NCBI RefSeq assembly: GCF_014230465.1
Contig: NZ_JAAXCY010000002.1
Coordinates: 124,001 to 188,000 of the forward strand
Origin: Pseudomonas cremoris
Lineage (GTDB): Bacteria; Pseudomonadota; Gammaproteobacteria; Pseudomonadales; Pseudomonadaceae
Length of the DNA stretch: 64,000 bases
Direction: 5' to 3'
Part shown: positions 35,012 to 45,103 of the stretch, piece by piece
Layout of the letters: each line of letters begins with the position of its first letter
Position numbering within the stretch: the first letter of the stretch is position 1
Position numbers and translations under genes: made by a program
Notes under the pieces: model-generated
Told to the model about the DNA's origin: nothing
The model's input: the letters and a program-made list of their open reading frames with translations, nothing else
The model's database searches: none

Positions 35012-37315
35012 TCAACGCGGCACCACGGGCTTGCGCGCAGGTTTGCCGCCCTTGCCCTTCGCGGCATCGCTACGTTCCTTGGCAGCCTGCTTGTTACGTG
35101 CCTGGGCCGCAGCCTTGGCTTGCTCACGCTTGTCCCATGGGTTGCTGCCATCGCTACCGCGCGGAGGCAAACCGGTGTGCTGAGTGAGGATCTTGGTGGT
35201 GGTTTCCTTGGCGACCTTATGGCTGCCAGCCGGCGTCGAGTTCTTGCGACGGGCGCTCTGGTAGCTGTCGGTGGACGGCTGGTGCAGCGGGATCAACTGG
35301 TCCTTGCCCGGGCCGATCAGATCACCGCGCCCCATGCGGGTCAACGCTTCACGCAGCATCGGCCAGCCTTTCGGGTCGTGGTAGCGCAGGAACGCCTTGT
35401 GCAGACGGCGCTGCTCTTCGCTCTTGACGATGGTCACCGCGTCGCTCTTGTAGGTGACCTTGCGCAACGGGTTCTTGCCCGAGTGGTACATCGCGGTGGC
35501 AGTGGCCATTGGCGACGGGTAGAACGCTTGCACCTGGTCGGCGCGGAAGCCGTTGCCCTTGAGCCACAGGGCCAGGTTCATCATGTCTTCATCGGTGGTG
35601 CCTGGGTGGGCGGCGATGAAGTACGGGATCAGGTACTGCTCCTTGCCCGCTTCCTTGGTGTACTTCTCGAACATGCGCTTGAACTTGTCATAGCTGCCAA
35701 TGCCCGGCTTCATCATCTGGTTGAGCGGACCTTCCTCGGTGTGTTCCGGGGCGATCTTGAGGTAACCACCGACGTGGTGGGTGACCAGTTCCTTGACGTA
35801 TTCCGGCGACTCGACGGCGAGGTCATAGCGCAGGCCGGACGCGATCAGGATTTTCTTCACCCCCGGCAATGCACGGGCGCTACGGTACAGCTGGATCAAC
35901 GAGGAGTGGTCGGTGTTCAGGTTCGGGCAAATGCCCGGGAACACGCACGATGGCTTGCGGCACGCGGATTCGATTTCCGGGCTCTTGCAGGCGATGCGGT
36001 ACATGTTCGCGGTCGGGCCGCCGAGGTCGGAGATCACACCGGTAAAGCCCGGGACTTTGTCGCGAATCTCTTCGATTTCGCGAATGATCGACTCTTCGGA
36101 ACGGTTCTGGATGATGCGACCTTCGTGCTCGGTGATGGAGCAGAAGGTACAGCCGCCAAAGCAGCCACGCATGATGTTCACCGAGAAACGGATCATGTCG
36201 TAGGCCGGGATCTTTTCCTTGCCGTACGCCGGGTGCGGGATACGTGCGTAAGGCATACCAAACACGTAGTCCATTTCTTCGGTAGTCATCGGGATGGGCG
36301 GCGGGTTGAACCACACGTCCACTTCACCGTGTTTTTGCACCAGGGCGCGGGCGTTGCCTGGGTTGGTTTCCAGGTGCAACACGCGGTTGGCGTGGGCGTA
36401 GAGCACGGCGTCGCCGCGGACTTTTTCCACCGATGGCAGGCGGATCACGGTCTTGTCGCGGGTCATTTTCGGGCTGGCCAGGATCTGTACGACCTTGGCT
36501 TCTTCCGGGTCATCCACCGGGCCTTTCTCTTGCTCGATGGCGCAGGCCTGGGTGTCCTGGGTGTTGACGTACGGGTTGATGATCTTGTCGATCTTGCCCG
36601 GGCGGTCGATACGGGTGGAGTCCACTTCGTACCAGCCCGCCGGAGTATCGCGGCGAATGAACGCGGTGCCGCGCACATCGGTAATGTCTTCGATCTTGTG
36701 GCCCCACGACAGGCGTTGGGCAACCTCGACGATAGCCCGCTCGGCGTTGCCGTACAGCAGGATATCGGCGCTGGCGTCGATCAGGATCGAGTTGCGCACG
36801 CGGTCCTGCCAGTAGTCGTAGTGGGCGATACGGCGCAGGGAGGCTTCGATGCCGCCGAGTACGATCGGCACGTGCTTGTAGGCTTCCTTGCAACGCTGGC
36901 TGTACACCAGGCTCGCGCGGTCCGGGCGTTTGCCGGCCATGCCGCCAGGGGTGTAGGCGTCGTCGGAGCGAATCTTTTTGTCGGCGGTGTAGCGGTTGAT
37001 CATCGAGTCCATGTTGCCGGCCGCGACGCCGAAGAACAGGTTCGGCTCGCCGAGCTTCATGAAGTCGTCTTTGGACTGCCAGTTCGGCTGGGCAATGATC
37101 CCGACGCGAAAGCCCTGGGACTCCAGCAGCCGGCCGATAATCGCCATGCCGAACGACGGATGGTCAACGTAGGCATCACCGGTAACGATGATGATGTCGC
37201 AGGAATCCCAGCCAAGCTGATCCATCTCCTCCCTGCTCATCGGCAGGAATGGCGCAGGACCGAAACATTCGGCCCAGTACTTGGGATAGTCAAATAACGG
37301 CTTGGCTGTTTGCAT
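35012..37315 (-). CDS. ygiQ: YgiQ family radical SAM protein
   Basis: A 767-residue protein. The N-terminal B12-binding-like region ([22 protein letters not shown]) is followed by the radical SAM core with [18 protein letters not shown] (Cys-x3-Cys-x2-Cys), which binds a 4Fe-4S cluster and SAM. A DUF3362 C-terminal region and a basic, lysine/arginine-rich tail of about 60 residues complete it. The reaction is unknown. The start ATG at 37315 ([16 protein letters not shown]) matches the family, and the longer upstream frame adds unrelated residues. It is monocistronic. Confidence 0.92.
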   Translation of the reverse strand: MQTAKPLFDYPKYWAECFGPAPFLPMSREEMDQLGWDSCDIIIVTGDAYVDHPSFGMAIIGRLLESQGFRVGIIAQPNWQSKDDFMKLGEPNLFFGVAAGNMDSMINRYTADKKIRSDDAYTPGGMAGKRPDRASLVYSQRCKEAYKHVPIVLGGIEASLRRIAHYDYWQDRVRNSILIDASADILLYGNAERAIVEVAQRLSWGHKIEDITDVRGTAFIRRDTPAGWYEVDSTRIDRPGKIDKIINPYVNTQDTQACAIEQEKGPVDDPEEAKVVQILASPKMTRDKTVIRLPSVEKVRGDAVLYAHANRVLHLETNPGNARALVQKHGEVDVWFNPPPIPMTTEEMDYVFGMPYARIPHPAYGKEKIPAYDMIRFSVNIMRGCFGGCTFCSITEHEGRIIQNRSEESIIREIEEIRDKVPGFTGVISDLGGPTANMYRIACKSPEIESACRKPSCVFPGICPNLNTDHSSLIQLYRSARALPGVKKILIASGLRYDLAVESPEYVKELVTHHVGGYLKIAPEHTEEGPLNQMMKPGIGSYDKFKRMFEKYTKEAGKEQYLIPYFIAAHPGTTDEDMMNLALWLKGNGFRADQVQAFYPSPMATATAMYHSGKNPLRKVTYKSDAVTIVKSEEQRRLHKAFLRYHDPKGWPMLREALTRMGRGDLIGPGKDQLIPLHQPSTDSYQSARRKNSTPAGSHKVAKETTTKILTQHTGLPPRGSDGSNPWDKREQAKAAAQARNKQAAKERSDAAKGKGGKPARKPVVPR

Positions 37316-37414
37316 GACGGTGACCGGTGTTGAGATGAAAAATCGCGGGCGCGGAATATAGCACAATTTTTGACCAATTCCGACGGTAGTAGTCGGAATT
37401 ATGGAGAGCTAAAA

Positions 37415-38812
37415 CTACTCGTCGTCGTCGAAGTTGTAGCTGCCCGGCGCGAGGTTTTCGAAACGTGTGTACTTACCGATGAACGCCAGGCGGATAAAGC
37501 CGATCGGCCCGTTCCGCTGCTTGCCGATGATGATCTCGGCAATGCCTTTGTGTTCCGTTTCGGGGTGATAAACCTCGTCGCGGTACACGAACATGATGAC
37601 GTCGGCGTCCTGCTCGATCGCACCCGACTCCCGCAAGTCGGAGTTCACCGGGCGCTTGTTGGGACGTTGTTCCAGGGAACGGTTGAGCTGGGACAGCGCC
37701 ACTACCGGACAGTTGAATTCCTTGGCCAGGGCCTTGAGGGACCGGGAAATCTCGGAAATTTCGTTGGTGCGGTTGTCACCGCTGGAACCCGGAATCTGCA
37801 TCAACTGCAGGTAGTCGATCATGATCAGGGCGATGTCGCCATGCTCACGCACCAGGCGGCGGGTACGCGCGCGCATCTCCGACGGGCTGATGCCAGCTGT
37901 GTCATCGATGAACAACTTGCGGTCGTTGAGCAGGTTGACCGCGGAGGTCAGGCGCGGCCAATCGTCGTCTTCCAGGCGGCCGGCACGGACCTTGGTCTGG
38001 TCGATTCGACCGAGGGACGAGAGCATCCGCATGACCAGCGATTCACCTGGCATCTCCAGGGAGTACACCAGAACGGTCTTGTCGCTGCGCAGTACAGCGT
38101 TTTCCACCAGGTTCATCGCAAAGGTGGTCTTACCCATGGATGGACGGCCGGCGACGATGATCAGGTCAGCCGGCTGCAGGCCACTGGTCTTCTCGTCGAG
38201 GTCGGTGTAGCCGGTGGAAATACCGGTGATGGCGTTGTCGGTGTTGAACAGGGTGTCGATACGGTCGATAGCCTTGGTCAACAACTCGTTGACGCCCACC
38301 GGGCCGCCGGTTTTCGGACGGGCTTCGGCAATCTGGAAGATCTGGCGCTCGGCTTCGTCAAGGATCTCGGCAGCGGTGCGGCCTTCGGGGTTGAAGGCGC
38401 TGTCGGCGATTTCGGTGCTGATGCCGATCAATTGGCGCAGGGTGGCCCGCTCGCGGACGATCTGCGCATACGCCTTGATGTTGGCCACGGACGGCGTGTT
38501 TTTTGCCAGCTCACCGAGGTAACCCAGGCCGCCGACTTGGGAGGTCTGGCCTTCCTTATCGAGCTGCTCGGCCAGGGTCACCACGTCGATCGGTGAGTTC
38601 TGGTCGGCCAGCTTGGCAATGGCGCGGAAGATCAGGCGATGGTCATGGCGATAGAAATCACCGTCCGAGACTTGATCCAGCACGCGTTCCCAGGCGTTGT
38701 TGTCCAGCATCAGGCCACCGAGCACGGCCTGTTCGGCCTCGATGGAATGCGGCGGCACCTTCAGGGCAGCGGTTTGCAGATCGTATTGCTCAGGAGCTGA
38801 AATATCGTTCAT
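37415..38812 (-). CDS. dnaB: Replicative DNA helicase DnaB
   Basis: A 465-residue hexameric helicase. The N-terminal domain (about 20-120, HSIEAEQAVLGGLMLDNNAW) contacts primase and loader. The RecA-like ATPase has Walker A GRPSMGKTTFA (about 205-215) and Walker B IALIMIDYLQLM. No intein interrupts it. The start ATG at 38812 (MNDISAPEQYDLQ) fits known Pseudomonas DnaB (about 464 residues). A GTG two codons earlier (38818) is the alternative. It unwinds DNA ahead of the fork. It follows rplI behind a terminator. Confidence 0.97.
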   Translation of the reverse strand: MNDISAPEQYDLQTAALKVPPHSIEAEQAVLGGLMLDNNAWERVLDQVSDGDFYRHDHRLIFRAIAKLADQNSPIDVVTLAEQLDKEGQTSQVGGLGYLGELAKNTPSVANIKAYAQIVRERATLRQLIGISTEIADSAFNPEGRTAAEILDEAERQIFQIAEARPKTGGPVGVNELLTKAIDRIDTLFNTDNAITGISTGYTDLDEKTSGLQPADLIIVAGRPSMGKTTFAMNLVENAVLRSDKTVLVYSLEMPGESLVMRMLSSLGRIDQTKVRAGRLEDDDWPRLTSAVNLLNDRKLFIDDTAGISPSEMRARTRRLVREHGDIALIMIDYLQLMQIPGSSGDNRTNEISEISRSLKALAKEFNCPVVALSQLNRSLEQRPNKRPVNSDLRESGAIEQDADVIMFVYRDEVYHPETEHKGIAEIIIGKQRNGPIGFIRLAFIGKYTRFENLAPGSYNFDDDE

Positions 38813-38839
38813 GGCCACTTGGAATTAGGGATTTGTAGA

Positions 38840-38875
38840 AAAACAAAAGGCACGACCTGTAAACAGGATCGTGCC
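38840..38875 (-). terminator. Rho-independent terminator after rplI
   Basis: Hairpin GGCACGACCTG / CAGGATCGTGCC (one bulged A) at 38849-38875, followed on the minus strand by CTTTTGTTTTT. It separates the ribosomal operon from dnaB. Confidence 0.85.
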
Positions 38876-38888
38876 CGATGTTAACCGC

Positions 38889-38907
38889 CTGGCACGCGAG
38901 GTGCCAG
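38889..38907 (-). other. Second hairpin between rplI and its terminator
   Basis: CTGGCAC-GCGAG-GTGCCAG, a perfect 7-bp stem without a T-run. It lies between the rplI stop and the terminator. It may protect the 3' end of the mRNA. Confidence 0.5.
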
Positions 38908-38922
38908 TCAGTTAGGTGTTGC

Positions 38923-39369
38923 TTAAGCTGCTACCACGACAACGCGTACGGTGGCTTCAACTTCGGCGTGCAGGTGCACGGCTACGTCGAATTCGCCTAC
39001 GTTGCGGATGGTGCCGTTCGGCAGACGAACTTCGCTCTTCTGCACTTCAACGCCGGAGGCGGTCAGTGCATCAGCGATGTCGTGAGTACCGATCGAACCG
39101 AACAGCTTGCCTTCGTCACCGGCGGTGGCAGTGATAGTCACTTCCAGCTCAGCCAGTTGGGCAGCGCGAGTTTCGGCCGAAGCTTTTTTGTCTGCTGCTG
39201 CTTTTTCCAGCTCAGCACGACGCTCTTCAAACGCAGCCAGGTTGGCAGCGGTTGCAGCGGTGGCTTTGCCGTATGGCAGCAGGTAGTTACGACCGTAACC
39301 GGCCTTAACGTTCACTTTGTCGCCCAGGTTGCCCAGGTTGGCGACTTTTTCCAGAAGGATCAGTTGCAT
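38923..39369 (-). CDS. rplI: 50S ribosomal protein L9
   Basis: A 148-residue protein of normal length. The N-terminal domain starts [32 protein letters not shown], and the long central helix is rich in alanine, glutamate and lysine. It binds domain V of 23S rRNA and helps keep the reading frame. It is the last gene of rpsF-rpsR-DUF2232-rplI. Confidence 0.98.
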   Translation of the reverse strand: MQLILLEKVANLGNLGDKVNVKAGYGRNYLLPYGKATAATAANLAAFEERRAELEKAAADKKASAETRAAQLAELEVTITATAGDEGKLFGSIGTHDIADALTASGVEVQKSEVRLPNGTIRNVGEFDVAVHLHAEVEATVRVVVVAA

Positions 39370-39387
39370 GTGAAAATCCTCTAACTT

Positions 39388-40281
39388 TTAACCTTCACCG
39401 TTCGCGTTATCGGCGTCTTTCGACGCCAGACGACCGCGAAAATCAATCAGGCCGTCGACAATGGCCAAAACCACGAGTAACGGATAGATCAGCTGCATGA
39501 ACAGCAACAGCGTGACGTACAACCCCACCAGCCAAAATTTGGCCAGGCGCTTTCGCGCAACGAGCCCATGAATCAGGGCCAACCCGGCAAACACCAGCGG
39601 TACGCTGCAAATCGGCGCCAGCAAGGCCATCTGAGGGCCGAAGTTCGGCCCGACAACCATGCACGCCAGCAGCAACATCGCCGGCCCCGCGGGGATTCTG
39701 ATACTGCGAAACTCGCGACCAAAACCACCCGGGTTGTACAACAACGCCTGCCAATAACGCCCAAGAATCAGGCTCAGCACGCTGACGACCTGCAACAATG
39801 CCGCAATCAGGCCGGTCAAGACCGGGGCAATCAGTGACGCAAACCGCGCTCGCTCATCTACCGTCAACTGCTGGTAGAGATCCCCGAGAGCCAGCGGCAG
39901 GATCTTGACGATCTCTTGCGCCAGCGCCTCGATTTGCGGGCGGAAAGCCGCGCCAAGCATCACTGAGTACACCAACCCCAATGCCACGCTGACCAGCAGC
40001 GTGCGGACCCAGGACTCACTTGCGCGTAAAACCAACGCAAGGCTCGATGACCCCAGCAGTACCAGAAGTACCCGTGGATCACCCAATTGCAGCCACCAGA
40101 TCAAGGCCGGCAACAATCCCAGGGCAAGAACGCCAAGAGCGTCCTTCAAACCGCGCCGCAGCAGCACAAGGCAACCTGCGGCAGCACCCAACCAATAAAG
40201 CAACGGCAATGCCGCACATCCAGCCACTACCAGAGTGGCCTGCACACGACCGCGCATGATGAACTCAGCTAAGGCGCGCAT
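39388..40281 (-). CDS. DUF2232 membrane protein between rpsR and rplI
   Basis: A 297-residue protein with about eight hydrophobic segments (for example LVVAGCAALPLLYWLGAAAGC and FAGLALIHGLVARKRLAKFWLVG). The family (DUF2232, YybS-like) has no established function. In Pseudomonas it is a constant passenger in the S6-S18-L9 operon, as here, with 36 bp to rpsR and 18 bp to rplI. It is probably an inner-membrane protein co-expressed with ribosomal proteins. Confidence 0.85.
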   Translation of the reverse strand: MRALAEFIMRGRVQATLVVAGCAALPLLYWLGAAAGCLVLLRRGLKDALGVLALGLLPALIWWLQLGDPRVLLVLLGSSSLALVLRASESWVRTLLVSVALGLVYSVMLGAAFRPQIEALAQEIVKILPLALGDLYQQLTVDERARFASLIAPVLTGLIAALLQVVSVLSLILGRYWQALLYNPGGFGREFRSIRIPAGPAMLLLACMVVGPNFGPQMALLAPICSVPLVFAGLALIHGLVARKRLAKFWLVGLYVTLLLFMQLIYPLLVVLAIVDGLIDFRGRLASKDADNANGEG

Positions 40282-40317
40282 GCATTCAATCCCTTACTAC
40301 TTGTCGACTGCCCGGTC

Positions 40318-40548
40318 TCAGCGGCCGTGGCTGTCGGTGTAGGCCAGCAGGGCCAGGAAGCGGGCGCGCTTGATAGCGGTGGCCAGCTGACGCTGATAAC
40401 GTGCTTTGGTACCGGTGATACGGCTTGGAACGATTTTGCCGGTCTCGGATACGTAGGCTTTCAGAGTGTTGAGATCTTTGTAATCGATCTCTTTCACGTC
40501 TTCAGCGGTGAAGCGGCAGAATTTACGACGACGGAAGAAACGTGCCAT
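40318..40548 (-). CDS. rpsR: 30S ribosomal protein S18
   Basis: A 76-residue protein, [25 protein letters not shown]..., the expected length and sequence of S18, with a basic N-terminus and [23 protein letters not shown] near the end. It forms a heterodimer with S6 on the 30S platform. The gene follows rpsF by 28 bp. Confidence 0.98.
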
Positions 40549-40576
40549 TTGATAGGCTCCTTAAAAGGTCCGTGGA

Positions 40577-40999
40577 TTACTCGTCAGCGTTATCGCTGTT
40601 GTCGCTGTCATCACCATCAACGCCTTCGGCGTCGGAGTGCTCAGGACGGTCGCGACGCTCACGGCGCTCACTGCGGTTTTCTTCAGCCTTGAGCATCTCG
40701 GATTGGCCGGTAACGGCTTCTTCGCGACGGATGACCAGGTTACGGATCACTGCATCGTTGTAGCGGAAGTTGTCTTCCAGCTCGGCCAGGGCCTTGCCAG
40801 TGCACTCAACGTTCAGCATCACGTAGTGAGCCTTGTGAACATTGTTGATTGCGTAGGCCAGTTGACGACGGCCCCAATCTTCCAGACGGTGGATTTTGCC
40901 GCCGTCTTCTTCGATCAGCTTGGTGTAACGCTCAACCATGCCGCCGACTTGCTCGCTTTGATCCGGGTGGACCAAAAAGATGATTTCGTAATGACGCAT
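40577..40999 (-). CDS. rpsF: 30S ribosomal protein S6
   Basis: A 140-residue protein. The S6 fold spans about 1-95 ([20 protein letters not shown], and [19 protein letters not shown]). A long acidic tail follows ([20 protein letters not shown]). The C-terminus of S6 is the target of the RimK glutamate ligase, known to act on RpsF in P. fluorescens. It is the first gene of the operon. The 250-bp gap upstream (41000-41250) holds its promoter and a REP-like hairpin. Confidence 0.98.
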   Translation of the reverse strand: MRHYEIIFLVHPDQSEQVGGMVERYTKLIEEDGGKIHRLEDWGRRQLAYAINNVHKAHYVMLNVECTGKALAELEDNFRYNDAVIRNLVIRREEAVTGQSEMLKAEENRSERRERRDRPEHSDAEGVDGDDSDNSDNADE

Positions 41000-41200
41000 G
41001 AATGCTCCTTACGGGTTGTAGCCTGCCGCTCAAAAACGGTCAGACAAGGAGTGAATGACACTTATGGATCTTGCCGCAGGGAGGCACATCAGTGCCTGCC
41101 AGGAAGGCAAGGGGCGCAATTGTAGAGAAGGGGGAGGATGCGTGCAAGGTGATTGGTGATTATTTGAACAATCACCCTATCTGGCTAAACACAAAACCAA

Positions 41201-41228
41201 TGTGGGAGCGAGCAAGCCCGCTCCCACA
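41201..41228. repeat. Collapsed REP pair (deletion product)
   Basis: TGTGGGAGCG joins directly to AGCAAGCCCGCTCCCACA. This is the left edge of one REP joined to the right part of its inverted partner, with the cores' tips and the spacer missing. It lies between rpsF and the rlmB 3' end. Confidence 0.8.
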
Positions 41229-41250
41229 TTTTGAACTGCGCCAGACGTTG

Positions 41251-42012
41251 TTACTTCTTCGGCTTGGCCTTGGCCTTTGCGCCACGCTGACGCTGGGCCT
41301 CAAACAGGCACACGCCGGTGGCAACCGACACGTTCAAGCTGCTGACGCTACCGGCCATCGGCAAATGCACCAGGTAATCGCAATGCTCGCGGGTCAGACG
41401 ACGCATGCCCTTGCCCTCAGCACCCATGATCAGAATGGTCGGGCCGGTGAGGTCCTGGTCATAAATGCTGACCTCGGCCTCCCCCGCCGTGCCCACGACC
41501 CACAGGCCGCGCTGCTGGAGTTTCTCCAGGGTGCGCGCCAGGTTGGTCACGGCCACCAGCGGAATCACTTCCGCCGCGCCGCAGGCGACTTTACGCACCA
41601 CAGGCGTCAAGGTAGCCGACTTGTCTTTAGGCACGATCACCGCCAGCGCGCCGGCAGCATCCGCCGAACGCAGGCAGGCGCCTAGGTTGTGCGGGTCGGT
41701 CACGCCGTCGAGTACCAGCAGCAACGGCGCGCCCTCAGTACGGTCGAGCAGCTCGTCAAGCATTGCCTCGCCCCAGACCTGGCTCGGACTTACGTCCGCC
41801 ACCACGCCCTGGTGAACGCCTTCAACCCATACGTCCATTTCACGACGCTCAGCCTGGCCGATGGCAACCTTGTTTTGGGTGGCCAGCTCAACCAGCGCTT
41901 GTACACGCGGCTCGCTGCGACCTTCTGCCAACCACACCTGCTTGACGCGTTTCGGGTGGTGACGCAGCAGTGCTTCTACGGCGTGCACGCCGTAGATTTT
42001 TTCCAGACTCAT
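41251..42012 (-). CDS. rlmB: 23S rRNA (guanosine-2'-O-)-methyltransferase RlmB
   Basis: A 253-residue SpoU-class (SPOUT) enzyme that methylates the ribose of G2251 in 23S rRNA. The N-terminal substrate-binding domain (MSLEKIYGVHAVEALLRHH) is followed by the knotted domain. SPOUT motifs are visible: LDGVTDPHNLGACLRSADA (motif 1), LIMGAEGKGMRRL (motif 2) and PMAGSVSSLNVSVATGVCLFE (motif 3). It overlaps the 3' end of rnr by 4 bp. Confidence 0.96.
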   Translation of the reverse strand: MSLEKIYGVHAVEALLRHHPKRVKQVWLAEGRSEPRVQALVELATQNKVAIGQAERREMDVWVEGVHQGVVADVSPSQVWGEAMLDELLDRTEGAPLLLVLDGVTDPHNLGACLRSADAAGALAVIVPKDKSATLTPVVRKVACGAAEVIPLVAVTNLARTLEKLQQRGLWVVGTAGEAEVSIYDQDLTGPTILIMGAEGKGMRRLTREHCDYLVHLPMAGSVSSLNVSVATGVCLFEAQRQRGAKAKAKPKK

Positions 42013-44639
42013 GACTTGGCCTTAGGTTTGCGCGACCCACCGCTTTTCGCGGGAGCCGAACCCGCTTTTGGCGGGCCTTTACGGTGTTTACTGGGCTTGC
42101 TCGACGGTTTTTCCGCCCCGTGGGACTTTCCCCCAGACGCCGCTTTACCACCGCTTTTGGCTTCGTTGAGCAGCTGCTGCTTCAACTCACGGCTCTTGCG
42201 CAGCTCGGCGTTTTTCGCCGCAGCGTCGCTTGGGCGGTAGGCTTCGGGGGCCTTGTCCTTGGCAGACGAGCGACGACCCGCCTTGGCTGGCTCGGGCTCA
42301 GCCGCTTTCGCGGGAGCGCCCTTGCCTTTGCTGGCAGGTGCGGTCGGTGTGCTGCCACGCTTCTTACGGTTGCCCGGCGACTCAGCAGGTTTGTCGGACA
42401 TACCGAAATCGATCTTGCGCTCGTCGAGGTCGACGCGCATGACCTGCACTTCCACGGTGTCGCCCAAACGGAAGCTGCGACCGGTGCGCTCGCCCGCCAA
42501 GCGGTGATGCACAGGGTCGAAGTGGTAGTAGTCACCCGGCAAAGCGGTAACGTGCACCAGACCTTCGACGTAGATATCGGTCAGTTCGACGAACAGACCA
42601 AAACCAGTCACCGCAGTGATCACACCAGGGAACGACTCGCCCACGCGATCCTTCATGAACTCGCACTTGAGCCAGTTCACCACATCGCGGGTGGCCTCAT
42701 CGGCACGGCGCTCGCTCATGGAGCACTGTTCGCCCAGCTGTTCCAGGGCCGCTTCGTCGTACGGATAGATCCGCGCCTTCGGAATGGTCATGGCACCGGC
42801 GCGCTTGACGTGCGGGGTGTTCTGCTTGGAATGGATCACGCTGCGGATCGCCCGGTGCGTGAGCAGGTCCGGGTAACGGCGAATTGGCGAGGTGAAGTGG
42901 GTGTACGCCTCGTAATTCAGGCCGAAGTGGCCCTGGTTGTCGGCGCTGTACACCGCCTGGCTCAGCGAGCGCAGCATGACGGTCTGGATCACGTGGTAAT
43001 CCGGACGGTCCTTGATGCTCGCCAGCAATGCCTGGTAGTCCTTCGGCGTCGGGCCGTCCTTGCCTTTGTGCAGGGACAGACCCAGCTCGCCGAGGAACGC
43101 GCGCAGCTTCTCCAGACGCTCCGGCGGCGGGCCATCGTGCACCCGGTACAACGCAGGAATTTCGTGCTTTTTCAGGAATTCAGCGGTGGCCACGTTGGCC
43201 GCCAGCATGCATTCCTCGATCAGCTTGTGTGCATCGTTACGCGTGGTCGGGGTGATTGCGGCGATCTTGCGCTCGGAACCGAAGACAATCCGGGTTTCCT
43301 GAGTTTCAAAATCGATCGCGCCACGGGTGTGACGTGCGCCCAGCAACACCTTGTACAGCGAGTAAAGCTGCTTGAGGTGCGGCACCACGCCAGCGTATTC
43401 AGTACGCAAGGCCTTGGCCTCGCTGGTCTTCGGCGTTTCCAGGATGGTGCTGACCTTGTTGTAGGTCAGACGTGCCTGGGAGTGGATCACCGCTTCGTAG
43501 AACTGGTAGTCGGTCATTTCGCCGGTTTTCGAGATGGTCATCTCGCACACCATGGCCAAACGGTCGACTTTCGGGTTCAGGGAGCACAGGCCGTTGGACA
43601 GCTGCTCAGGCAGCATCGGAATCACGCGCTCAGGGAAGTACACCGAGTTGCCGCGCACCTGGGCTTCGTTGTCCAGGGCCGAACCGATCTTCACGTAGCT
43701 GGACACGTCGGCAATCGCGACGAACAACTTCCAGCCGCCGGAGAACAGGCGCAACTTGCCAGGCTTGGCTTCGCAGTAGACCGCATCGTCGAAGTCGCGT
43801 GCATCTTCACCGTCGATGGTGACGAACGGCAGATGGCGCAGGTCGATGCGTTTTTCTTTGTCTTTCTCTTCCACTTCCGGCTTGAGCTTGCCGGCTTCCT
43901 TGAGCACGGCTTCAGGCCAGACGTGAGGAATATCGTAGGTGCGCAGTGCAACGTCGATTTCCATGCCTGGCGCCATGTAGTTGCCGACCACTTCGACGAT
44001 ATCGCCCTGTGGCTGGAAACGCGCGGTTGGCCAGTGGGTGATCTTCACCTCGACGAACTGACCGACCTTGGCGGCGCCATTGCGGCCCGGGGTGATCAGC
44101 ACTTCTTGCTGGACCTTCGGGTTATCCGGCACAACAAAGCCGATGCCGCCCTCTTCGAAGTATCGACCGACGATGGACTCGTGAGCACGGGAAACGACTT
44201 CGACGATCACGCCTTCACGGCGACCACGACGGTCGAGGCCGGAAACGCGCGCCAGGGCACGGTCGCCATCGAACACCAGGCGCATTTGCGCCGGGCTCAT
44301 GAACAGGTCGTCGCTGCCGTCGTCCGGGATCAGGAAACCGAAGCCGTCACGGTGACCGGCGATGCGGCCCAGGATCAGGTCAAGTTTATCCACAGGCGCG
44401 TAGGTGCCACGGCGGGTGTAGATCAGTTGAGCGTCGCGCTCCATGGCACGCAGACGGCGGCGCAGGGCTTCGAGCTGGTCTTCGGTGGTCAGACCGAATT
44501 CTTCAACCAGCTGCTCACGGCTAGCAGGCGAACCCCGATCGGCGAGATGCGCCAGGATCAGTTCACGGCTAGGAATAGGGTTTTCATATTTTTCCGCTTC
44601 ACGAGCGGCCTCGGGATCGAGGGACTGCCAATCGGCCAT
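42009..44639 (-). CDS. rnr: Ribonuclease R
   Basis: An 876-residue 3'-5' exoribonuclease. In order it has an N-terminal winged helix (about 20-85), two cold-shock domains, the RNB catalytic domain with GEDARDFDDAVYCE (about 275-290) whose aspartates bind Mg2+, an S1 domain (about 640-725), and a long Lys/Ala-rich basic tail (730-876). It degrades structured RNA, including rRNA and tmRNA-tagged mRNA, in the cold and under stress. It is coupled to rlmB by ATGA. Confidence 0.97.
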   Translation of the reverse strand: MADWQSLDPEAAREAEKYENPIPSRELILAHLADRGSPASREQLVEEFGLTTEDQLEALRRRLRAMERDAQLIYTRRGTYAPVDKLDLILGRIAGHRDGFGFLIPDDGSDDLFMSPAQMRLVFDGDRALARVSGLDRRGRREGVIVEVVSRAHESIVGRYFEEGGIGFVVPDNPKVQQEVLITPGRNGAAKVGQFVEVKITHWPTARFQPQGDIVEVVGNYMAPGMEIDVALRTYDIPHVWPEAVLKEAGKLKPEVEEKDKEKRIDLRHLPFVTIDGEDARDFDDAVYCEAKPGKLRLFSGGWKLFVAIADVSSYVKIGSALDNEAQVRGNSVYFPERVIPMLPEQLSNGLCSLNPKVDRLAMVCEMTISKTGEMTDYQFYEAVIHSQARLTYNKVSTILETPKTSEAKALRTEYAGVVPHLKQLYSLYKVLLGARHTRGAIDFETQETRIVFGSERKIAAITPTTRNDAHKLIEECMLAANVATAEFLKKHEIPALYRVHDGPPPERLEKLRAFLGELGLSLHKGKDGPTPKDYQALLASIKDRPDYHVIQTVMLRSLSQAVYSADNQGHFGLNYEAYTHFTSPIRRYPDLLTHRAIRSVIHSKQNTPHVKRAGAMTIPKARIYPYDEAALEQLGEQCSMSERRADEATRDVVNWLKCEFMKDRVGESFPGVITAVTGFGLFVELTDIYVEGLVHVTALPGDYYHFDPVHHRLAGERTGRSFRLGDTVEVQVMRVDLDERKIDFGMSDKPAESPGNRKKRGSTPTAPASKGKGAPAKAAEPEPAKAGRRSSAKDKAPEAYRPSDAAAKNAELRKSRELKQQLLNEAKSGGKAASGGKSHGAEKPSSKPSKHRKGPPKAGSAPAKSGGSRKPKAKS

Positions 44640-44800
44640 TAGAGAGTTTTCACCTTGTCTATATGCGGGTTAGTTTGGCATACGCGTATTGAAACGGGAA
44701 ATTTCAGACGTCAACAAGCCTTTAAAAGCCCTTTGCAGCCCCCGATGAACACCTTGCACGACCATTGGCGAAATTTTCCAGGATTTTTTCATGGCGGGGG

Positions 44801-44829
44801 TTTACAGCTTAATATGCCCTCCGTATAGT
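44801..44829 (+). promoter_or_regulatory. Sigma-70 promoter of the first tRNA-Leu gene
   Basis: TTTACA (44801-44806), 17-bp spacer, TATAGT (44824-44829). The discriminator after it is GC-rich (GCGCGCC), typical of stringently controlled stable-RNA promoters. Confidence 0.85.
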
Positions 44830-44863
44830 GCGCGCCATCGACGACAGCAACGTTGTTGATGTT

Positions 44864-44950
44864 GCCCAGGTGGTGAAATTGGTAGACACGCCAGCTTCAG
44901 GTGCTGGTGATCGCAAGGTCGTGGAAGTTCGAGTCTTCTCCTGGGCACCA
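44864..44950 (+). tRNA. tRNA-Leu (CAG), copy 1
   Basis: 87 nt with an encoded CCA end. Acceptor arms GCCCAGG/CCTGGGC pair perfectly. The anticodon stem CCAGC/GCTGG encloses loop TTCAGGT with anticodon CAG at 44898-44900. The long variable arm (TGATCGCAAGGTCGT) marks a class II tRNA, and the T-loop contains GTTCGAGTC. It reads CUG, the major leucine codon in this GC-rich genome. Confidence 0.97.
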
Positions 44951-44960
44951 AATTCAGATC

Positions 44961-44983
44961 AAACCCGCGAAAGCGGGTTTTTT
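44961..44983 (+). terminator. Terminator of tRNA-Leu copy 1
   Basis: AAACCCGC-GAAA-GCGGGTTT followed by TTT, beginning 11 nt after the CCA end. Confidence 0.9.
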
Positions 44984-45039
44984 CGTTTCAGGCCTTTGAT
45001 TTATAACGCGAAACTCGATTTATTTTTTTGAATCAGGGG

Positions 45040-45068
45040 TTTACAGATCAAAAAGGCCTCCGTATAGT
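45040..45068 (+). promoter_or_regulatory. Sigma-70 promoter of the second tRNA-Leu gene
   Basis: TTTACA (45040-45045), 17-bp spacer, TATAGT (45063-45068). It is the diverged duplicate of the promoter at 44801. Confidence 0.85.
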
Positions 45069-45103
45069 TCGTCCCATCAACAGCGGCAACGTTGCTTGAT
45101 AAT

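Noticed and set aside
34883..37297. 804-codon open frame opposite ygiQ
   Set aside because: It is the antisense shadow of ygiQ. No ribosome site or domain is present, and the composition (GVV/HRR-rich) is typical of mirror frames.
42084..44642. 852-codon open frame antisense to rnr
   Set aside because: It lies wholly opposite a well-supported gene. Its product is His/Gly/Val-rich with no recognisable domain. Long antisense frames are expected in GC-rich Pseudomonas DNA.
44828..45031. 67- and 70-codon frames across the tRNA-Leu genes
   Set aside because: They translate tRNA and terminator sequence. The two share the peptide only because the tRNAs are duplicated.
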